Assembly (NCBI GenBank): GCA_020849855.1
Contig: JADZFO010000012.1
Span: forward strand, 1 to 22,858
Length of the DNA stretch: 22,858 nucleotides
DNA from: a bacterium
GTDB lineage: Bacteria; 4484-113; JAFGCY01
Reading direction: 5' to 3'
The stretch's first letter is position 1. The number at the start of each line of letters is the position of its first letter. Below the pieces are notes generated by a model. That model saw nothing but the letters and a program-made list of their open reading frames with translations, searched no databases and was not told where the DNA came from. Of the stretch, positions 13,641 to 22,858 are shown piece by piece. A program made the position numbers and the translations under genes.

Positions 13641-14794
13641 CAGTCCACCTCCCGCAGGGCGGCGATGATCGGCTGCCGCGCGGAGCCGCGGGCGGCGAAC
13701 CAGGCGCCGAAGAAGCCCAGGCTGAGGCCGGCGCCGAGCGCAAGGAAGATTACGTCCCCGCTCATCCAGGGCCGGATGGTGAAGCCTTCGACGCTGATGC
13801 TGAGGTTGGCGAAGGTGGTCAGCGCCCAGGCCAGGCCAGCGCCGATAAAGGCGGCCAGCAGGCCCAGCAGGGCGGTCTCAGTGGTAACAAGGGTCACCAC
13901 ACGCTCGCTGTCAAAACCGAGCAGCTTGAGGATCGCCATCTCGCGCAGGCGGTCGCGCACACTCATCGACACACTGTTGACCACCGCGGCCAGCAGCAGG
14001 ACCAGCGCGGCATAGGCGATGAGCTGGCTGAAGGAGACCATCTCCTTGAAGTCGTGGATCATCGCGGCGATGAAGCTCTTTTCCGGGCTGCTCTTGGTCT
14101 GCGTCTCGTAGTTGGCGAAGTTCGCGTCAATCGCCCGGCTGACGCTGCCGACCTGCGAGGCATCCGCCACCCGGACCCTGAAGAGGGTCACGATGCCCTG
14201 CTGCTCCTGGGACTGGTCCAGGTAGACCCGGTCCACCAAGACCAGCTGGTTTGCCGAGGAGCCCGGCGCGTCGTAAATGCCGCGCAGGGCGAAGCTGATG
14301 CCATTAAGCTGCGGCAGGCTGACCTGCTGGCCCACCTGCCAGCCGTACTTGGCAGCCACCTGGCGCCCGCAGATCGCTGCGCCCTTCTCGGAGGCGAAGG
14401 CGCTGTACTGTTCGTCGGAGATGTTGATCTCCATGAACTCGCGCAGCACAGCGGGATCCACGCCGTGCACGGCGACCAGATCAGTCGTCGTGCCGCAGGT
14501 CGAGAGCAGGAAGCGCACCGGCATGACCGCATCGACACCTTCAATCCCGGCGATCTTCTCGCCGTAGTGGACCGGCAGGTGGCTGAAAGGCGGACAGGCC
14601 TTGTACTTCTCAAAGACTGTGATCACGCTGTCGTCGCCGGTGGTCTCGATCATGCGCTGCACGCCATGGTCCAGGCTGAGCAGGGCAGCGAAGATGAACA
14701 CGCTCATCGCCACACCCAGCACCGTCAGCAGCGTGCGCGCCCGCGCCCGGGTCAGGTTGCGCAGGATCAGCTTTCCAAAGCGCACCCCGGTCAC
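13640..14794 (-). CDS. FtsX/MacB-type ABC permease, first of two
   Basis: Encodes 384 residues from GTG at 14792-14794, overlapping the ATPase stop (GTGA). The N-terminal helix follows RARARTLLTVLGVAMS; then comes a long outer domain and three C-terminal helices with VRDRLREMAILKLLGFDSERV, the cytoplasmic loop typical of FtsX permeases that touches the ATPase. The outer domain carries three Cys (in KACPP, STCGT and AICGR), which the partner permease lacks. The two permeases are only distantly alike and would form a heterodimer, as LolC and LolE do in the lipoprotein exporter. The odd Cys set could bind metal or form a disulfide, which is inference. Confidence 0.9.
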   Translation of the reverse strand: MTGVRFGKLILRNLTRARARTLLTVLGVAMSVFIFAALLSLDHGVQRMIETTGDDSVITVFEKYKACPPFSHLPVHYGEKIAGIEGVDAVMPVRFLLSTCGTTTDLVAVHGVDPAVLREFMEINISDEQYSAFASEKGAAICGRQVAAKYGWQVGQQVSLPQLNGISFALRGIYDAPGSSANQLVLVDRVYLDQSQEQQGIVTLFRVRVADASQVGSVSRAIDANFANYETQTKSSPEKSFIAAMIHDFKEMVSFSQLIAYAALVLLLAAVVNSVSMSVRDRLREMAILKLLGFDSERVVTLVTTETALLGLLAAFIGAGLAWALTTFANLSISVEGFTIRPWMSGDVIFLALGAGLSLGFFGAWFAARGSARQPIIAALREVD

Positions 14795-15579
14795 TTTCCT
14801 GCCTCCGCCGCGATACGCGCGTCAATCTCAGCCTGCTCCAGCAGCTCGCCCTTGTCCAGGTGCAGCGGCGTACGGGCCCGCTGCGCCACCTGCGGGTCAT
14901 GTGTGACCATCACGATGGTCTTCTGATAGCGGCTGTTGAGCTCGACAAACAGATCCATCACGCCGAGGGCGCTTTCACGGTCCAGGTTGCCGGTGGGCTC
15001 GTCAGCCAGCAGGACCAGCGGGTCGGTGGCCAGGCTGCGGGCAATGGCGACGCGCTGTTCCTGGCCGCCGGAGAGCTGGCGCGGATAGTGGCTGGCGCGG
15101 TCCGACAGGCCGACGAGATCCAGCGCGGTCATTACCAGACTGCGTCGCTTGGCCGCCGTCAGGGGGACAAGCAGCAGAGGCAGCTCGACATTTTCGTAGG
15201 CCGTCAGCACAGGCATCAGGTTGAACTGCTGGAAGATGTAGCCAATGGCGCGCGTGCGCCATTCAGCCAGGTCGTCCTCGGACCAGTCTGTGATGTCCTC
15301 GCCGTGCACAACCACGCGGCCGGCGGTCGGCTTGTCGATGCCGCTGATCAGGTTGAGCAGGGTGCTCTTGCCGGATCCCGACGGCCCCATCAGCGCGATG
15401 AAGTCGCCGGGGAAAATGTCGAGGTCAACGTTGTGCAGCGGGGTTACCTTGTGCCCGCCCTTGCTGTAGGTCTTGGTTACGTTGCGCAGCATCACCACCG
15501 GCTGCTGCGCGGTATTGCGGGCGGATGCGGCAGGCGCCGCGCCGTTCATGACTGCACCTTCTGGCATTGATTTACTCAC
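14791..15579 (-). CDS. ABC transporter ATPase (MacB/LolD type)
   Basis: Encodes 262 residues from GTG at 15577-15579, which has GGAG seven bases upstream; ATG 15567 is an in-frame alternative. All nucleotide-binding motifs are present: Walker A GPSGSGKS (65-72), Q-loop FQQFNLMP (from 116), signature [14 protein letters not shown] (from 169), Walker [11 protein letters not shown] (from 188) and the switch His in VTHD (H227). The FQQFNLMP and [16 protein letters not shown] stretches put it in the MacB/LolD/FtsE-like group that works with FtsX permeases. It overlaps the adaptor gene before it by 8 bases and the permease after it by 4, so the four genes form one coupled transcript. Confidence 0.95.
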   Translation of the reverse strand: MSKSMPEGAVMNGAAPAASARNTAQQPVVMLRNVTKTYSKGGHKVTPLHNVDLDIFPGDFIALMGPSGSGKSTLLNLISGIDKPTAGRVVVHGEDITDWSEDDLAEWRTRAIGYIFQQFNLMPVLTAYENVELPLLLVPLTAAKRRSLVMTALDLVGLSDRASHYPRQLSGGQEQRVAIARSLATDPLVLLADEPTGNLDRESALGVMDLFVELNSRYQKTIVMVTHDPQVAQRARTPLHLDKGELLEQAEIDARIAAEAGK

Positions 15580-16945
15580 TGGGCTGCTCCGCGGCCTTGA
15601 TCTTCACCTTCTGGCCATCGCTCAGGCCCTGGGGGCTTAGGATGACCTGGTCGCCTGCACCTATGCCGCTGAGTGCCACCGGCTGCTGCGTGTTCTGGGG
15701 GTCCTCAAGCTCGACCTGGCGCCAGCGGGCCAGCTCGCCCTCGATCACGAAAACCCCGCTGGCCCCATCCTTGCTGAGCAGCGCGCCCGCCGGCAGCGCC
15801 GTCCCCAGGACTTTCTTCTGCTCTTCCTCAGGCTGATCCAGCGGCAGGAATGTGACCTTGACGCTGAGGCCGGGAAGAAGGTCGGCCGGCGGGTCGGCGA
15901 TGCTGATCTTCACCTGCACGGTGTTTTTCTGCAGGTTCGCCTTGGGCATGATTGAGCTGACGCTGCCGCTGATCTCGCGCCCGGGCTGCGCATCCGTGCT
16001 GATCTTGACTCTCTGCCCCGGGCTGATGCTCTCACTGTCCCGCTGGTTCACATCCACGTAAGCCTGGATCTGGCGCGGGTCGATCAGGCTCACCAGGGCG
16101 GCGCCGTCCGGCCCGCCGTCAGAAGCCGAGAGCCAGTCACCCACCTGGGCCAGCTGCTCAAACACCGTTCCGCTCTGTGGCGCCTTGATGCTGCACTGGC
16201 TGATGCGGAAGTTCACTTCATCCAGGCGCGCCCGCGCGGCCTGCAGCTCTGCCTCGGCGATGCCGATCTCCTCGGGCCGGGCACCACTGCGCAGCAGTGA
16301 CACTGCGGACTGCTTGCTCAGTACATCCTGGCGGGCCTGGGCCGCTTCACTGCGGAAGCTCTCAAGCTCCGACATGGAGATCACGCCTTTGCTGTAAAGC
16401 TCCTCCATGCGCGCTAGGTCGGCATCCGCCTTGGCGCTGCGGGCCTCGCTGCTGCGCAGGGCCGCCTCGGCCTGCTTGATCTCCTGGCTGCGAAAGCCGG
16501 CCCGGACGCTGGCCAGGCGGCTGGCGGCCAGTTCCACATCACTGGAGCGCAGGCTGGCCTCCCTCAGCAGCAGGCTGTCGTCAATGCGTCCCAGAAGCTC
16601 GCCGGCCTCGACGTGCTGACCGGGCACTGCCCGCATTTCGCTGACCATGCCGGGGATAAGCGCAGATACCAGCTGCGGCCCGGGAGGGATGACCTCCAGA
16701 TAGCCGCCGGCCGAGATGCTGCCGGGAGGCCCGCTGGCCTGACTGGGTACTGTGAAGACTTCCACTTCCCGGGCCTGGCCGACGAGCTGCTTCATATCCG
16801 AGGCGGCCGGGAGTTTCAGTCCGCCCCGGAAGATGAACCAGCCGGCCACAACCGCGGCCAGGATCAGCCAGGGCCAGAAGTTCGGCGTGCGCCGCCGCGG
16901 CCGCGGGACGGGCTGGTCAATCCTGAGATCTTCAATCTTAGCCAT
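15572..16945 (-). CDS. MacA/HlyD-type periplasmic adaptor
   Basis: Encodes 457 residues from ATG at 16943-16945, which has AGGAG eight bases upstream; the frame stays open a little further but without a better site. One membrane helix lies at about 23-39, then the adaptor layout: a lipoyl-like half (VSEMRAVPGQHVEAGELLGRIDD), a long coiled-coil hairpin rich in Ala, Glu, Arg and Ser (about 110-230), the second lipoyl half (CSIKAPQSGTVFEQLAQVGDWL) and beta-barrel and membrane-proximal parts (PGQRVKISTDAQPG, GLSVKVTFLP). Adaptors link an inner-membrane ABC complex to an outer-membrane TolC-like tube. No outer-membrane channel gene is in the window. Confidence 0.93.
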   Translation of the reverse strand: MAKIEDLRIDQPVPRPRRRTPNFWPWLILAAVVAGWFIFRGGLKLPAASDMKQLVGQAREVEVFTVPSQASGPPGSISAGGYLEVIPPGPQLVSALIPGMVSEMRAVPGQHVEAGELLGRIDDSLLLREASLRSSDVELAASRLASVRAGFRSQEIKQAEAALRSSEARSAKADADLARMEELYSKGVISMSELESFRSEAAQARQDVLSKQSAVSLLRSGARPEEIGIAEAELQAARARLDEVNFRISQCSIKAPQSGTVFEQLAQVGDWLSASDGGPDGAALVSLIDPRQIQAYVDVNQRDSESISPGQRVKISTDAQPGREISGSVSSIMPKANLQKNTVQVKISIADPPADLLPGLSVKVTFLPLDQPEEEQKKVLGTALPAGALLSKDGASGVFVIEGELARWRQVELEDPQNTQQPVALSGIGAGDQVILSPQGLSDGQKVKIKAAEQPSE

Positions 16946-17021
16946 GCTGCCGGCTCCTGAGGACCCACTGCAGGCACAGCTCAACAGCAGTCAAAGACTG
17001 GTGTTCTGCTCTGTAAGACAT
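16938..17021 (-). CDS. Possible 27-codon leader ORF overlapping the adaptor start
   Basis: ATG at 17019-17021 follows a perfect AAGGAG by six bases and reads 27 codons to TAA at 16938-16940. The stop lies just inside the adaptor gene, whose ATG (16943-16945) is in another frame, so terminating ribosomes could restart on the adaptor. The peptide has one Cys and no run of a single amino acid. It could be a translational-coupling leader or chance; conservation would decide. Confidence 0.35.
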   Translation of the reverse strand: MSYRAEHQSLTAVELCLQWVLRSRQHG

Positions 17022-17045
17022 AGTTGCTCCTTGTGCATGCGTTCA

Positions 17046-17060
17046 ACCGCCAGTGGCGGT
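17046..17060 (-). repeat. Short perfect hairpin upstream of the ABC operon
   Basis: ACCGCC and GGCGGT form a perfect 6-bp stem with a 3-base loop, between the stop of the Cys/His-rich gene (17070) and the possible leader ORF. No T tract follows, so an attenuator or RNA-processing site is more likely than a terminator. It is small and could be chance in GC-rich DNA. Confidence 0.3.
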
Positions 17061-17069
17061 GCACAGGAG

Positions 17070-17564
17070 CTAGATGCGCAGGATAAGTAGTCCGCGGGCG
17101 TCCGGTCCGCGCAGTCCTGGCGGGGCCTTGGGCCGCGCTGCCGGATTCACTGCCGTCTGCGGCAGGCAATTCAAAAGCTGGCTGGGGGCAGGCGCGGCCA
17201 GCACAAAACTGCCATCCCTCTCGGGCTGCTGCAGCTTGGCTGCCTGGCCATAGCTCAGGCTGTGGTCCACGCAGCAGATATGCTGCTGCTTCTCAACCCT
17301 GGCCGAATCAAGCGCGTCGGCGTTGCTGCTCTCGCTCGCTTTGTCAAAGGCAGAGCAGTCGTGACAGGCAGTCTGAGTCCCGCAGGCACAGCTGCTCTGG
17401 TCCTCAGCGTTGCAGTGGTGGCAGGTGCAGGCGGCGCCATAGCTCTTGCTTCCGTCCGCGCGCATGCAGGCCACTGCGCCATCCGGCCCCAGGTGCAGGG
17501 CCATCAGCGCGAGCAGCAGGGCATGCAGCAGCCGCATACGACGGAAACGAGCTAGCACCAACAT
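17070..17564 (-). CDS. Exported Cys/His-rich protein
   Basis: Encodes 164 residues from ATG at 17562-17564, with GAGG nine bases upstream; a second ATG at 17537 would shorten it to 155. A hydrophobic helix near the N-terminus (LLHALLLALMALHLG) reads as a Sec signal peptide, probably cut near GAVA-C. The mature protein has a dense cluster in CTCHHC, CACG, CHDC and later ICC, about a dozen Cys with His among them. This suits binding of a soft metal or a disulfide-rich fold. I recognise no family. It lies 34 bases after the sensor kinase gene and just before the ABC operon, so the three probably act together. A TATAAT at 17566-17571 sits right before the first ATG, which would make the downstream ATG the start if that hexamer is a promoter. 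Confidence 0.78.
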   Translation of the reverse strand: MLVLARFRRMRLLHALLLALMALHLGPDGAVACMRADGSKSYGAACTCHHCNAEDQSSCACGTQTACHDCSAFDKASESSNADALDSARVEKQQHICCVDHSLSYGQAAKLQQPERDGSFVLAAPAPSQLLNCLPQTAVNPAARPKAPPGLRGPDARGLLILRI

Positions 17565-17598
17565 TGATTATAACCTCGCAGCCGTGGTTTTTCTTGTA

Positions 17599-20500
17599 TC
17601 AGGCAGCAAAGTGGTCGGCCTTGCTCAAGTGGGGTTCAAGGAAGAGTGACAGCTCCTCAAAATCCGCGCGCAGGCGCTGGTACAGCTCTGGCGCACCCTC
17701 AAAGCTGCCTTGCCGCGCCAGTTTCTCCAGTTCAGCAGCGCTTTCGCGGACAAGCTCGGCCAGCACTTCAGACGAGCCGCCCTTGATGGTGTGCGCCTCG
17801 CGGTTCATGGCTGCCAGATCAGCCTCTGCAATGGCCTCGCCCAGGCGCTGCATGCGCTGGCCGGTCTCTTCAAAGTAGGCCTCCATCAGCTCGCGCCAGA
17901 AGGCTGCATCGCCAGCGCGTTCGATGCTCGCCGCCACATCCATAGGCGTGCGTCTTGCCCCTCGTCTATCGGAAGGCTGCATTGCTTGACTGCGTTCTGA
18001 ATCTGGCTGCGACTGTGCTGCCTGCGCCGAGCCGGAAGCGTCATGGCGCTCCGCCGTCCAGCGCTTCAGCGCCGCGATTAGAGCCTCCCGGTCAATGGGC
18101 TTGGTGATGTAGTCACTCATGCCGGCGCTAAGACAGCGCTCGCGGTCGCCTGCCATGGCGTGCGCGGTCATTGCGATGATCGGCACCTGGGAGGCCGGGC
18201 CATCCAGCCTGCGGATTTCCGCCGAGGCGGCATAGCCGTCCAGCTCCGGCATCTGGCAGTCCATCAGCACCAGGTCATAGCTCTTGCTCGACACGCAGGC
18301 AATTGCCTCGCGGCCGTTGTTCGCCAGGTCAACGCGACAATTCAGCTTGCCAAGCACGTTGAGGGCGACCTTCTGGTTTACCGGGTTATCTTCAGCCAGC
18401 AGGATACTTAGGCCATGCCCGGGCTGCTGCAGTGTCACTGTCTGATCAGGTTCAACAGCTGTACCGGCTTCTGCGGGATTCTGCCGGATGCCCAGGGCGC
18501 CTGTAATGCAGTCGTAAAGTGCGGCGCGTTTGACCGGCTTGTTCAGCGCCGCGGCAAAGCCCGCTTCCTGCAGGCGCGCCGCGCTGGTTTTGCTCCCGGC
18601 AGAAGTGAGGAGGATCAGCGGCAGGTCGCCGAACCTCGGATTGAAGCGCAGTTCATGGCCCAGTTCCTCTCCACTCATCCCGGGCATGTTAAGGTCGATC
18701 AGTGCAAAGGCCAGAAAGTCGTCTGCAGCCATCCCGCTGAGAAGCTGCAGCGCCGCTGTTCCGCTAGCAGCTGATAGTGATCGGATGCCCCAGGTGCTCA
18801 GTTCCCTCTGGAGCACAACGATACTCTGGGGTGTATCGTCCACGATGAGCGCGCAAAGGTCGCTTAGCTGTTCCGGCCAGGGATCTGAGGCTTGTGCGGA
18901 CGCATCTGAGAGCTGCATCCGCACGGTAAACCAGAATGTGCTGCCCCGGCCAAGCTCGCTCTCGACTCCTGCAGTTCCACCCATAAGTTCAGCCAGCTGG
19001 CGCGAAATGGAGAGCCCAAGCCCCGTACCGCCGTACTTTCGCGTGACCGAGGCATCCACCTGGCTGAAGGCATCAAAGATTGAGGCGAGCTTTTCTGCGG
19101 GGATACCGATGCCGGTGTCTATCACCGCAAAGCGGAAGATGCCGCAGCCAGCGCCGGCAGTGCAGTCTTCGCAGCGGATGCGCAGCTGAATAACGCCGTT
19201 GCTGGTGAACTTGATGGCGTTTCCGAGCAGGTTCAGCAGGACCTGCCTTATGCGCCCCGGATCTCCTTGCACTTCATCGGGCACATCCGGAGCGAGGTCG
19301 AGGACCAGTTCGTTGCCTCGCTCCGCGGCCTTGGACGCCAGCAGTTCCATCACACTTTCAGCCAGGCCGCGCAGGCTGAACTCGATGATTTCCAGCTCCA
19401 GCTTGCCGGCCTCGATCTTTGAAAAGTCGAGGATGTCGTTGATGACCGTCAGCAGGGCCTTGCCAGAGGCATGGGTCGTCTCAGCAAAGTCGCGCTGCTC
19501 CCGGCTGAGGCTGGTTTCCAGCAGCAGTTCTGTCATGCCCAGCACGCCGTTCATCGGTGTGCGGATCTCATGGCTCATCCGGGCCAGGAACTCACTCTTG
19601 GCCTTCGTTGCTGCCTCAGCTTCCGCCAGGGCTTTATCAAGCACGACGTTCTGATGCTCAAGTTCACGTGTATAGCGCTGGACACGCTCCTGCTCGGATA
19701 GCAGATCACTTGTACGTTCCCTGACCTCGGCGGCCAGGGCGGCGCGGTGGCCAGTCAAGGTTCCAATCACCAGTGCAAGTGCGATTGTCAGCACCAGGCC
19801 GACCACGGCTGAAGCCCTCTCGGCCCGTACCAATCCAGGCGCTTCCATGCCGGCAACGGGCTGGGCCGCAACCATGTAACTGCGGCCAAAGGCAAAAATG
19901 GGCCTGTTGATCCGCATTTCTGCCACTCTCCGGTTGCCCGCCTCGTTGCTTGAAGCCAGCAGGCGCGGGACGTGGTTTGGACCAAGCTCATAAAGGCTCA
20001 GATGGATCTGGCTTGAACCGTCCAGATCCTGGCTGAGTGGCGCAGCGAAAGCCAGCAGCTTTGAGAAATTCAAGACAGCGGCCACCTGGCCCTTCACCCG
20101 TCCGCTGGCTGGGTCAAACACGGGTCTGGCCATTACCACAAGCTGCTCCTGCCTGCGCGCGGCGTCCACCAGATTAGAGGCAATCGCTGTGTTGCTTTCT
20201 TCAGCTTCCTCTGACAACAGCCGGCGCTCCACATCAGAGTAAAGGTCAAAGCCGGCCTCGACTTCGCCCATCACTCCCGGCCAGGCCATCATCAGCGGAA
20301 GGTAATTCTCACGCTGGGCCACCGGTCGCCTCTGGCCGTCGGCTCCGCGTTCCCAGACTTCTGCTTCTTCGCCGTAGAGTTCCCGAATCTGCCGCTTGAA
20401 GTCGCCCAGTTTCTCGGCCGGCACCAGCGGGGCCCACTCCCAGCCCTCTACTGCTTCCTGGGCCCCCAGGAAGTCAGCGTAGCGCTGAAACTCCTGTAAC

Positions 20501-21414
20501 TCGACATGGGAGCTGCTCTCTACGAAGGTGGCAAGTCCTTTCAGCTCCACATCCGAAAGGTGCAGGAGCATCTCAAGGACATCCAGCGATTTATGGCTGG
20601 CGATCTGCCAGACCTGCTGCCGCGCAGTTATCTGGTCCTGCACCCGTGCGGACCATACCGCGCCGAAGGTCAGCAGCAACCCCAGCGCGAGGGTAAAGAA
20701 GGCTTCGAGGTGCTTCAGGGGCAGACTTATCTGCTGTGAGTTTAGGCTGGCCCGGCGCTGCTGCAGGGCCCCGCCAAGAATGATCAGCGCTGCCGCGCAG
20801 AGCGTCAGCCACAAGGGCACGAGTGCCTGGCGGCTGACCTGCCGGCTCCAGGACTCCGCGTGCACATCAAGGCCGAGTACTGCCACCAGCCGGCCACTCT
20901 CCTGATCCAGCAGGGGCACATAGGCGCTGACCCAGACACCCCAGCGGTCCGACTCCGGTCCGCAGACCTGAGGCAGCCTGTCATCAAAAACATGCTGCGC
21001 GGCATCTGGAAACTCGTCGTAAATCTGGCCCGGTGGCGATTCGTCCTCCGAGCCAACTGGTTCAGAGTCGATGTAAAAGAAAACACGGCCGTCCTGATGG
21101 CGGCCCATGAGATAGGCAAAGCGGCTGCCTGGGATCTCTGAGAGCACGCTGGCAAGCTGCTGCTTGAGCTTCAGATAGTCATGGTCTGAGACGTCGACCC
21201 GGGTCGCGGTCAGGCGCTCCACTCGGGAGGGCTCGATAGCCTGGGCCAGGAGGTGTCCATGACCAAGCAGCTCTTCACGCAGCGCCTGGTCAGAGCGCCG
21301 GACAGCGTACCAGGCAAACAGCCCGCCAGCGCACAGAACCACGATAAGCAGACGCCAGAGGCTGGGCCCCCAGAGGGAAAGCAGTGGTGTGCCGCTGGAT
21401 TCTGTGTTCCGCAT
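17599..21414 (-). CDS. Hybrid sensor histidine kinase (Cache-like, CHASE, HisKA, HATPase, two receivers, Hpt)
   Basis: Encodes 1271 residues. Membrane helices lie at about 19-38, 199-217, 236-257 and 535-556. Between the first two is a Cache-like sensor (with [19 protein letters not shown]); between the third and fourth is a CHASE domain (about 280-450, with [21 protein letters not shown]), so two outer domains sense ligands. A coiled coil (560-605) leads to HisKA with H615, the ATPase domain (N box about 724-740, DTGIG at 766, GGTGLG at 795), a first receiver with D907 (acid pair D859, D860), a second with D1052 (E1008, D1009) and an Hpt domain with H1208 in AHTIKGGS. All phosphate-relay residues are intact, so the protein should pass phosphate to a separate regulator, which is not in the window. 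Neighbours are the Cys/His-rich protein and the ABC operon. Confidence 0.95.
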   Translation of the reverse strand: MRNTESSGTPLLSLWGPSLWRLLIVVLCAGGLFAWYAVRRSDQALREELLGHGHLLAQAIEPSRVERLTATRVDVSDHDYLKLKQQLASVLSEIPGSRFAYLMGRHQDGRVFFYIDSEPVGSEDESPPGQIYDEFPDAAQHVFDDRLPQVCGPESDRWGVWVSAYVPLLDQESGRLVAVLGLDVHAESWSRQVSRQALVPLWLTLCAAALIILGGALQQRRASLNSQQISLPLKHLEAFFTLALGLLLTFGAVWSARVQDQITARQQVWQIASHKSLDVLEMLLHLSDVELKGLATFVESSSHVELQEFQRYADFLGAQEAVEGWEWAPLVPAEKLGDFKRQIRELYGEEAEVWERGADGQRRPVAQRENYLPLMMAWPGVMGEVEAGFDLYSDVERRLLSEEAEESNTAIASNLVDAARRQEQLVVMARPVFDPASGRVKGQVAAVLNFSKLLAFAAPLSQDLDGSSQIHLSLYELGPNHVPRLLASSNEAGNRRVAEMRINRPIFAFGRSYMVAAQPVAGMEAPGLVRAERASAVVGLVLTIALALVIGTLTGHRAALAAEVRERTSDLLSEQERVQRYTRELEHQNVVLDKALAEAEAATKAKSEFLARMSHEIRTPMNGVLGMTELLLETSLSREQRDFAETTHASGKALLTVINDILDFSKIEAGKLELEIIEFSLRGLAESVMELLASKAAERGNELVLDLAPDVPDEVQGDPGRIRQVLLNLLGNAIKFTSNGVIQLRIRCEDCTAGAGCGIFRFAVIDTGIGIPAEKLASIFDAFSQVDASVTRKYGGTGLGLSISRQLAELMGGTAGVESELGRGSTFWFTVRMQLSDASAQASDPWPEQLSDLCALIVDDTPQSIVVLQRELSTWGIRSLSAASGTAALQLLSGMAADDFLAFALIDLNMPGMSGEELGHELRFNPRFGDLPLILLTSAGSKTSAARLQEAGFAAALNKPVKRAALYDCITGALGIRQNPAEAGTAVEPDQTVTLQQPGHGLSILLAEDNPVNQKVALNVLGKLNCRVDLANNGREAIACVSSKSYDLVLMDCQMPELDGYAASAEIRRLDGPASQVPIIAMTAHAMAGDRERCLSAGMSDYITKPIDREALIAALKRWTAERHDASGSAQAAQSQPDSERSQAMQPSDRRGARRTPMDVAASIERAGDAAFWRELMEAYFEETGQRMQRLGEAIAEADLAAMNREAHTIKGGSSEVLAELVRESAAELEKLARQGSFEGAPELYQRLRADFEELSLFLEPHLSKADHFAA

Positions 21415-21714
21415 CTGCCTGAGGCGTACGCCATTTGGCCGGACTCAGCCCCGCGCTCACAGGAACGTGACGGCAGTTAACAAGCGCTGTCTGTACTGCA
21501 CCAGCTTGACTTGCCCGGCAAATGAATCGCGGCGCCAAACAGACTGCGGACACCGCTTGCCAGCAATATCGGACAAAGGAGCTGCTGCCTGAAGCAGTGA
21601 GGCCTTACCGCTGCAAACTGTCCGGTGACCCTAATAATGAAAGATCACACAACAAGCACCAAGCTGCCAGCTCTTCAGCCCGAGCTGCTTCAGCTATCCC
21701 GAGGGCTCGATCTG
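21415..21714 (-). other. Intergenic stretch before the sensor kinase
   Basis: No gene is supported in these 300 bases. Short frames exist but none has a start site or recognisable product. A modest hairpin (CTGCTTCAGGCAGCAG and its partner, near 21585-21600) could end the oxidoreductase transcript. I see no clear promoter for the kinase, and its ATG has only a weak ribosome-binding site. Confidence 0.4.
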
Positions 21715-22704
21715 TCAGGAATGTTCGACCCTGATAACGACATTTCCCTTCTTATGGCGTTTCTCAACATAGTCAAAGGCTTCTGAGATCTGTTCAAGAG
21801 GATAGATTCTGTCGATTACCGGGCGCAGGTGGCCCTCAGCTGCCAGTTTGATGACGCTTTCCAGTCGGACCTTGTCTTCCATGACTACTGCTCCCTTTGA
21901 CTTCCTGCTTCCGCTTATGGCGGACCAAGGATTGCGCAGGAACATGTCAGCCAGACTCATTACACACTGAAGATAAGTGCCTTGATCCTTGAGCGCCAGC
22001 CTGGCATGCTTGAAACTGGTCGCCGCCACAGTATCCAGAATCAGGTCATATTTCTTCCCGGAACCAGTGAAATCCTCTCGCGTGTAATCAATGACCGCAT
22101 CGGCGCCAAGTTCCCTGACCAGCTGTGTATTTGTGGGCCCGCATACCGCTGTGACCGTGGCACCAAAGTGCTTTGCCAGCTGGATTGCCGCCGTCCCGAC
22201 GCTGCCGGAGGCGCCGAGAATGAGCAGTTCGTCGCCTGCAGCAATCTTTCCAAGATCACGCAGAAATGCCAGAGCAACCGTTGAGCCAAAAGGCAGTGCT
22301 GCGGCTTCTTCAAAGGTCATTTCATCTGGGATTGTCGTCAGCGCGCCCTTCTCAGGCAGGCAGACATACTGGGCGTGTCCACCGCCGAGAGCACCAGTGG
22401 AAGCCACAACGCGCTGCCCGGGACTGAACATGGTTACTTCATTACCGACTGCTTCCACTACACCGGCAAGCTCCGTCCCCAGGATCTTCTTCTTCCAGGG
22501 CCGCTTGATGCCAAACATCAACCGCGCAATCGGCCGCATAGAGGGCGGGATAAAGGTCAGATTGCGCACGTTGCAGTCACCGCTGGAAACTGTTGTCGCC
22601 AGGATGCGGATGAGTACCTGTCCAGGTCCAGGCAGGGGCTTGGCAATGTCAGCGTGTTCGAGGAGACTGGCTGGGCCGTAAGCCCCGTGAAGTATGGCCT
22701 TCAA
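21715..22704 (-). CDS. Zinc-independent MDR oxidoreductase (quinone reductase-like)
   Basis: Encodes 329 residues if it starts at TTG 22702-22704, which follows AAGGAG by five bases and gives the normal family N-terminus (KAILHGAYGPASLLEHAD). A longer upstream frame has no such site. The GroES-like domain includes PLPGPGQVLIRILATTVSSGD, LGTELAGVVEAVGNEV and FSPGQRVVAS. The Rossmann domain has LILGASGSVGTAAIQLAKHFGATVTAV, which binds NADPH, then ELGADAVIDYTREDF and the C-terminal HKKGNVVIRV. There is no structural zinc Cys cluster, which fits the quinone or enone reductase branch that reduces small electrophiles. It is not obviously linked to the kinase block. Confidence 0.9.
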   Translation of the reverse strand: MKAILHGAYGPASLLEHADIAKPLPGPGQVLIRILATTVSSGDCNVRNLTFIPPSMRPIARLMFGIKRPWKKKILGTELAGVVEAVGNEVTMFSPGQRVVASTGALGGGHAQYVCLPEKGALTTIPDEMTFEEAAALPFGSTVALAFLRDLGKIAAGDELLILGASGSVGTAAIQLAKHFGATVTAVCGPTNTQLVRELGADAVIDYTREDFTGSGKKYDLILDTVAATSFKHARLALKDQGTYLQCVMSLADMFLRNPWSAISGSRKSKGAVVMEDKVRLESVIKLAAEGHLRPVIDRIYPLEQISEAFDYVEKRHKKGNVVIRVEHS

Positions 22705-22858
22705 GATAGCTCCTTGCTGGTCGAAGCTCGACCGGCTTGCGGCGGAGATTACAAGCGCGGCTTGGAAGCACATTGTTGAACAAATGTGCAGTTTTGAGTG
22801 TAGTGGATGATCGCAATGAGTAAATAGTGCAAAAGCCTCGGATTGTTATACCTTTCAC
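22705..22858 (-). other. Right edge, upstream region of the oxidoreductase
   Basis: AT-richer leader of the oxidoreductase gene. On the minus strand TTTACT and TACACT with 16 bases between them form a weak promoter candidate. No gene is supported. Confidence 0.35.

Overview
The window is GC-rich bacterial DNA, densely coded on both strands. Lipoboxes, a MacA-type adaptor and several exported Cys-rich proteins point to a diderm (Gram-negative) organism; no rRNA, tRNA, transposase or CRISPR array was seen, so I do not name a lineage. UGA is the normal stop of many genes here. It also sits in frame at the catalytic position of a methionine sulfoxide reductase A (MsrA) gene, which implies that the organism uses selenocysteine.

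Layout. 1-894 (minus): two tandem, paralogous genes for tiny lipoproteins of 48 and 52 residues, each followed by a strong hairpin. 895-3686 (minus): a six-repeat TPR protein, an ECF sigma factor and an overlapping single-pass membrane protein that may regulate the sigma factor. 3763-4626 (plus): membrane-anchored selenoprotein MsrA, divergent from the TPR gene. 4930-6276 (plus): a putrescine-type class III aminotransferase. 6305-7262 (minus): a DinB-family and MarR-family pair behind a palindromic operator. 7453-8396 (plus): an exported SnoaL/NTF2-like protein and a small helical unknown. 8442-8657 (minus): a DUF378 membrane protein. 8831-11573 (plus): a class I photolyase and a membrane-fused peroxiredoxin-like protein with a CxxC.

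11641-21414 (minus) looks like one functional block. In transcription order it holds a hybrid sensor kinase (Cache-like and CHASE sensors, HisKA, HATPase, two receivers, Hpt), an exported Cys/His-rich protein, a MacA-like adaptor, an ABC ATPase, two FtsX/MacB-like permeases and a lipoprotein with a metallothionein-like Cys cluster. The Cys-rich parts suggest sensing and export or buffering of a thiophilic metal, or a thiol/redox role; that is inference. The window closes with an MDR-type oxidoreductase (21715-22704, minus).

The strongest observations are the UGA-containing MsrA with a fitting downstream bacterial SECIS-like hairpin, the twin small lipoproteins ending in the same nonapeptide HNEGTGGDA, and the kinase/Cys-rich/ABC block. 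Several genes lack a Shine-Dalgarno sequence but carry a TAnnnT hexamer a few bases before the start codon, which suggests leaderless transcripts.
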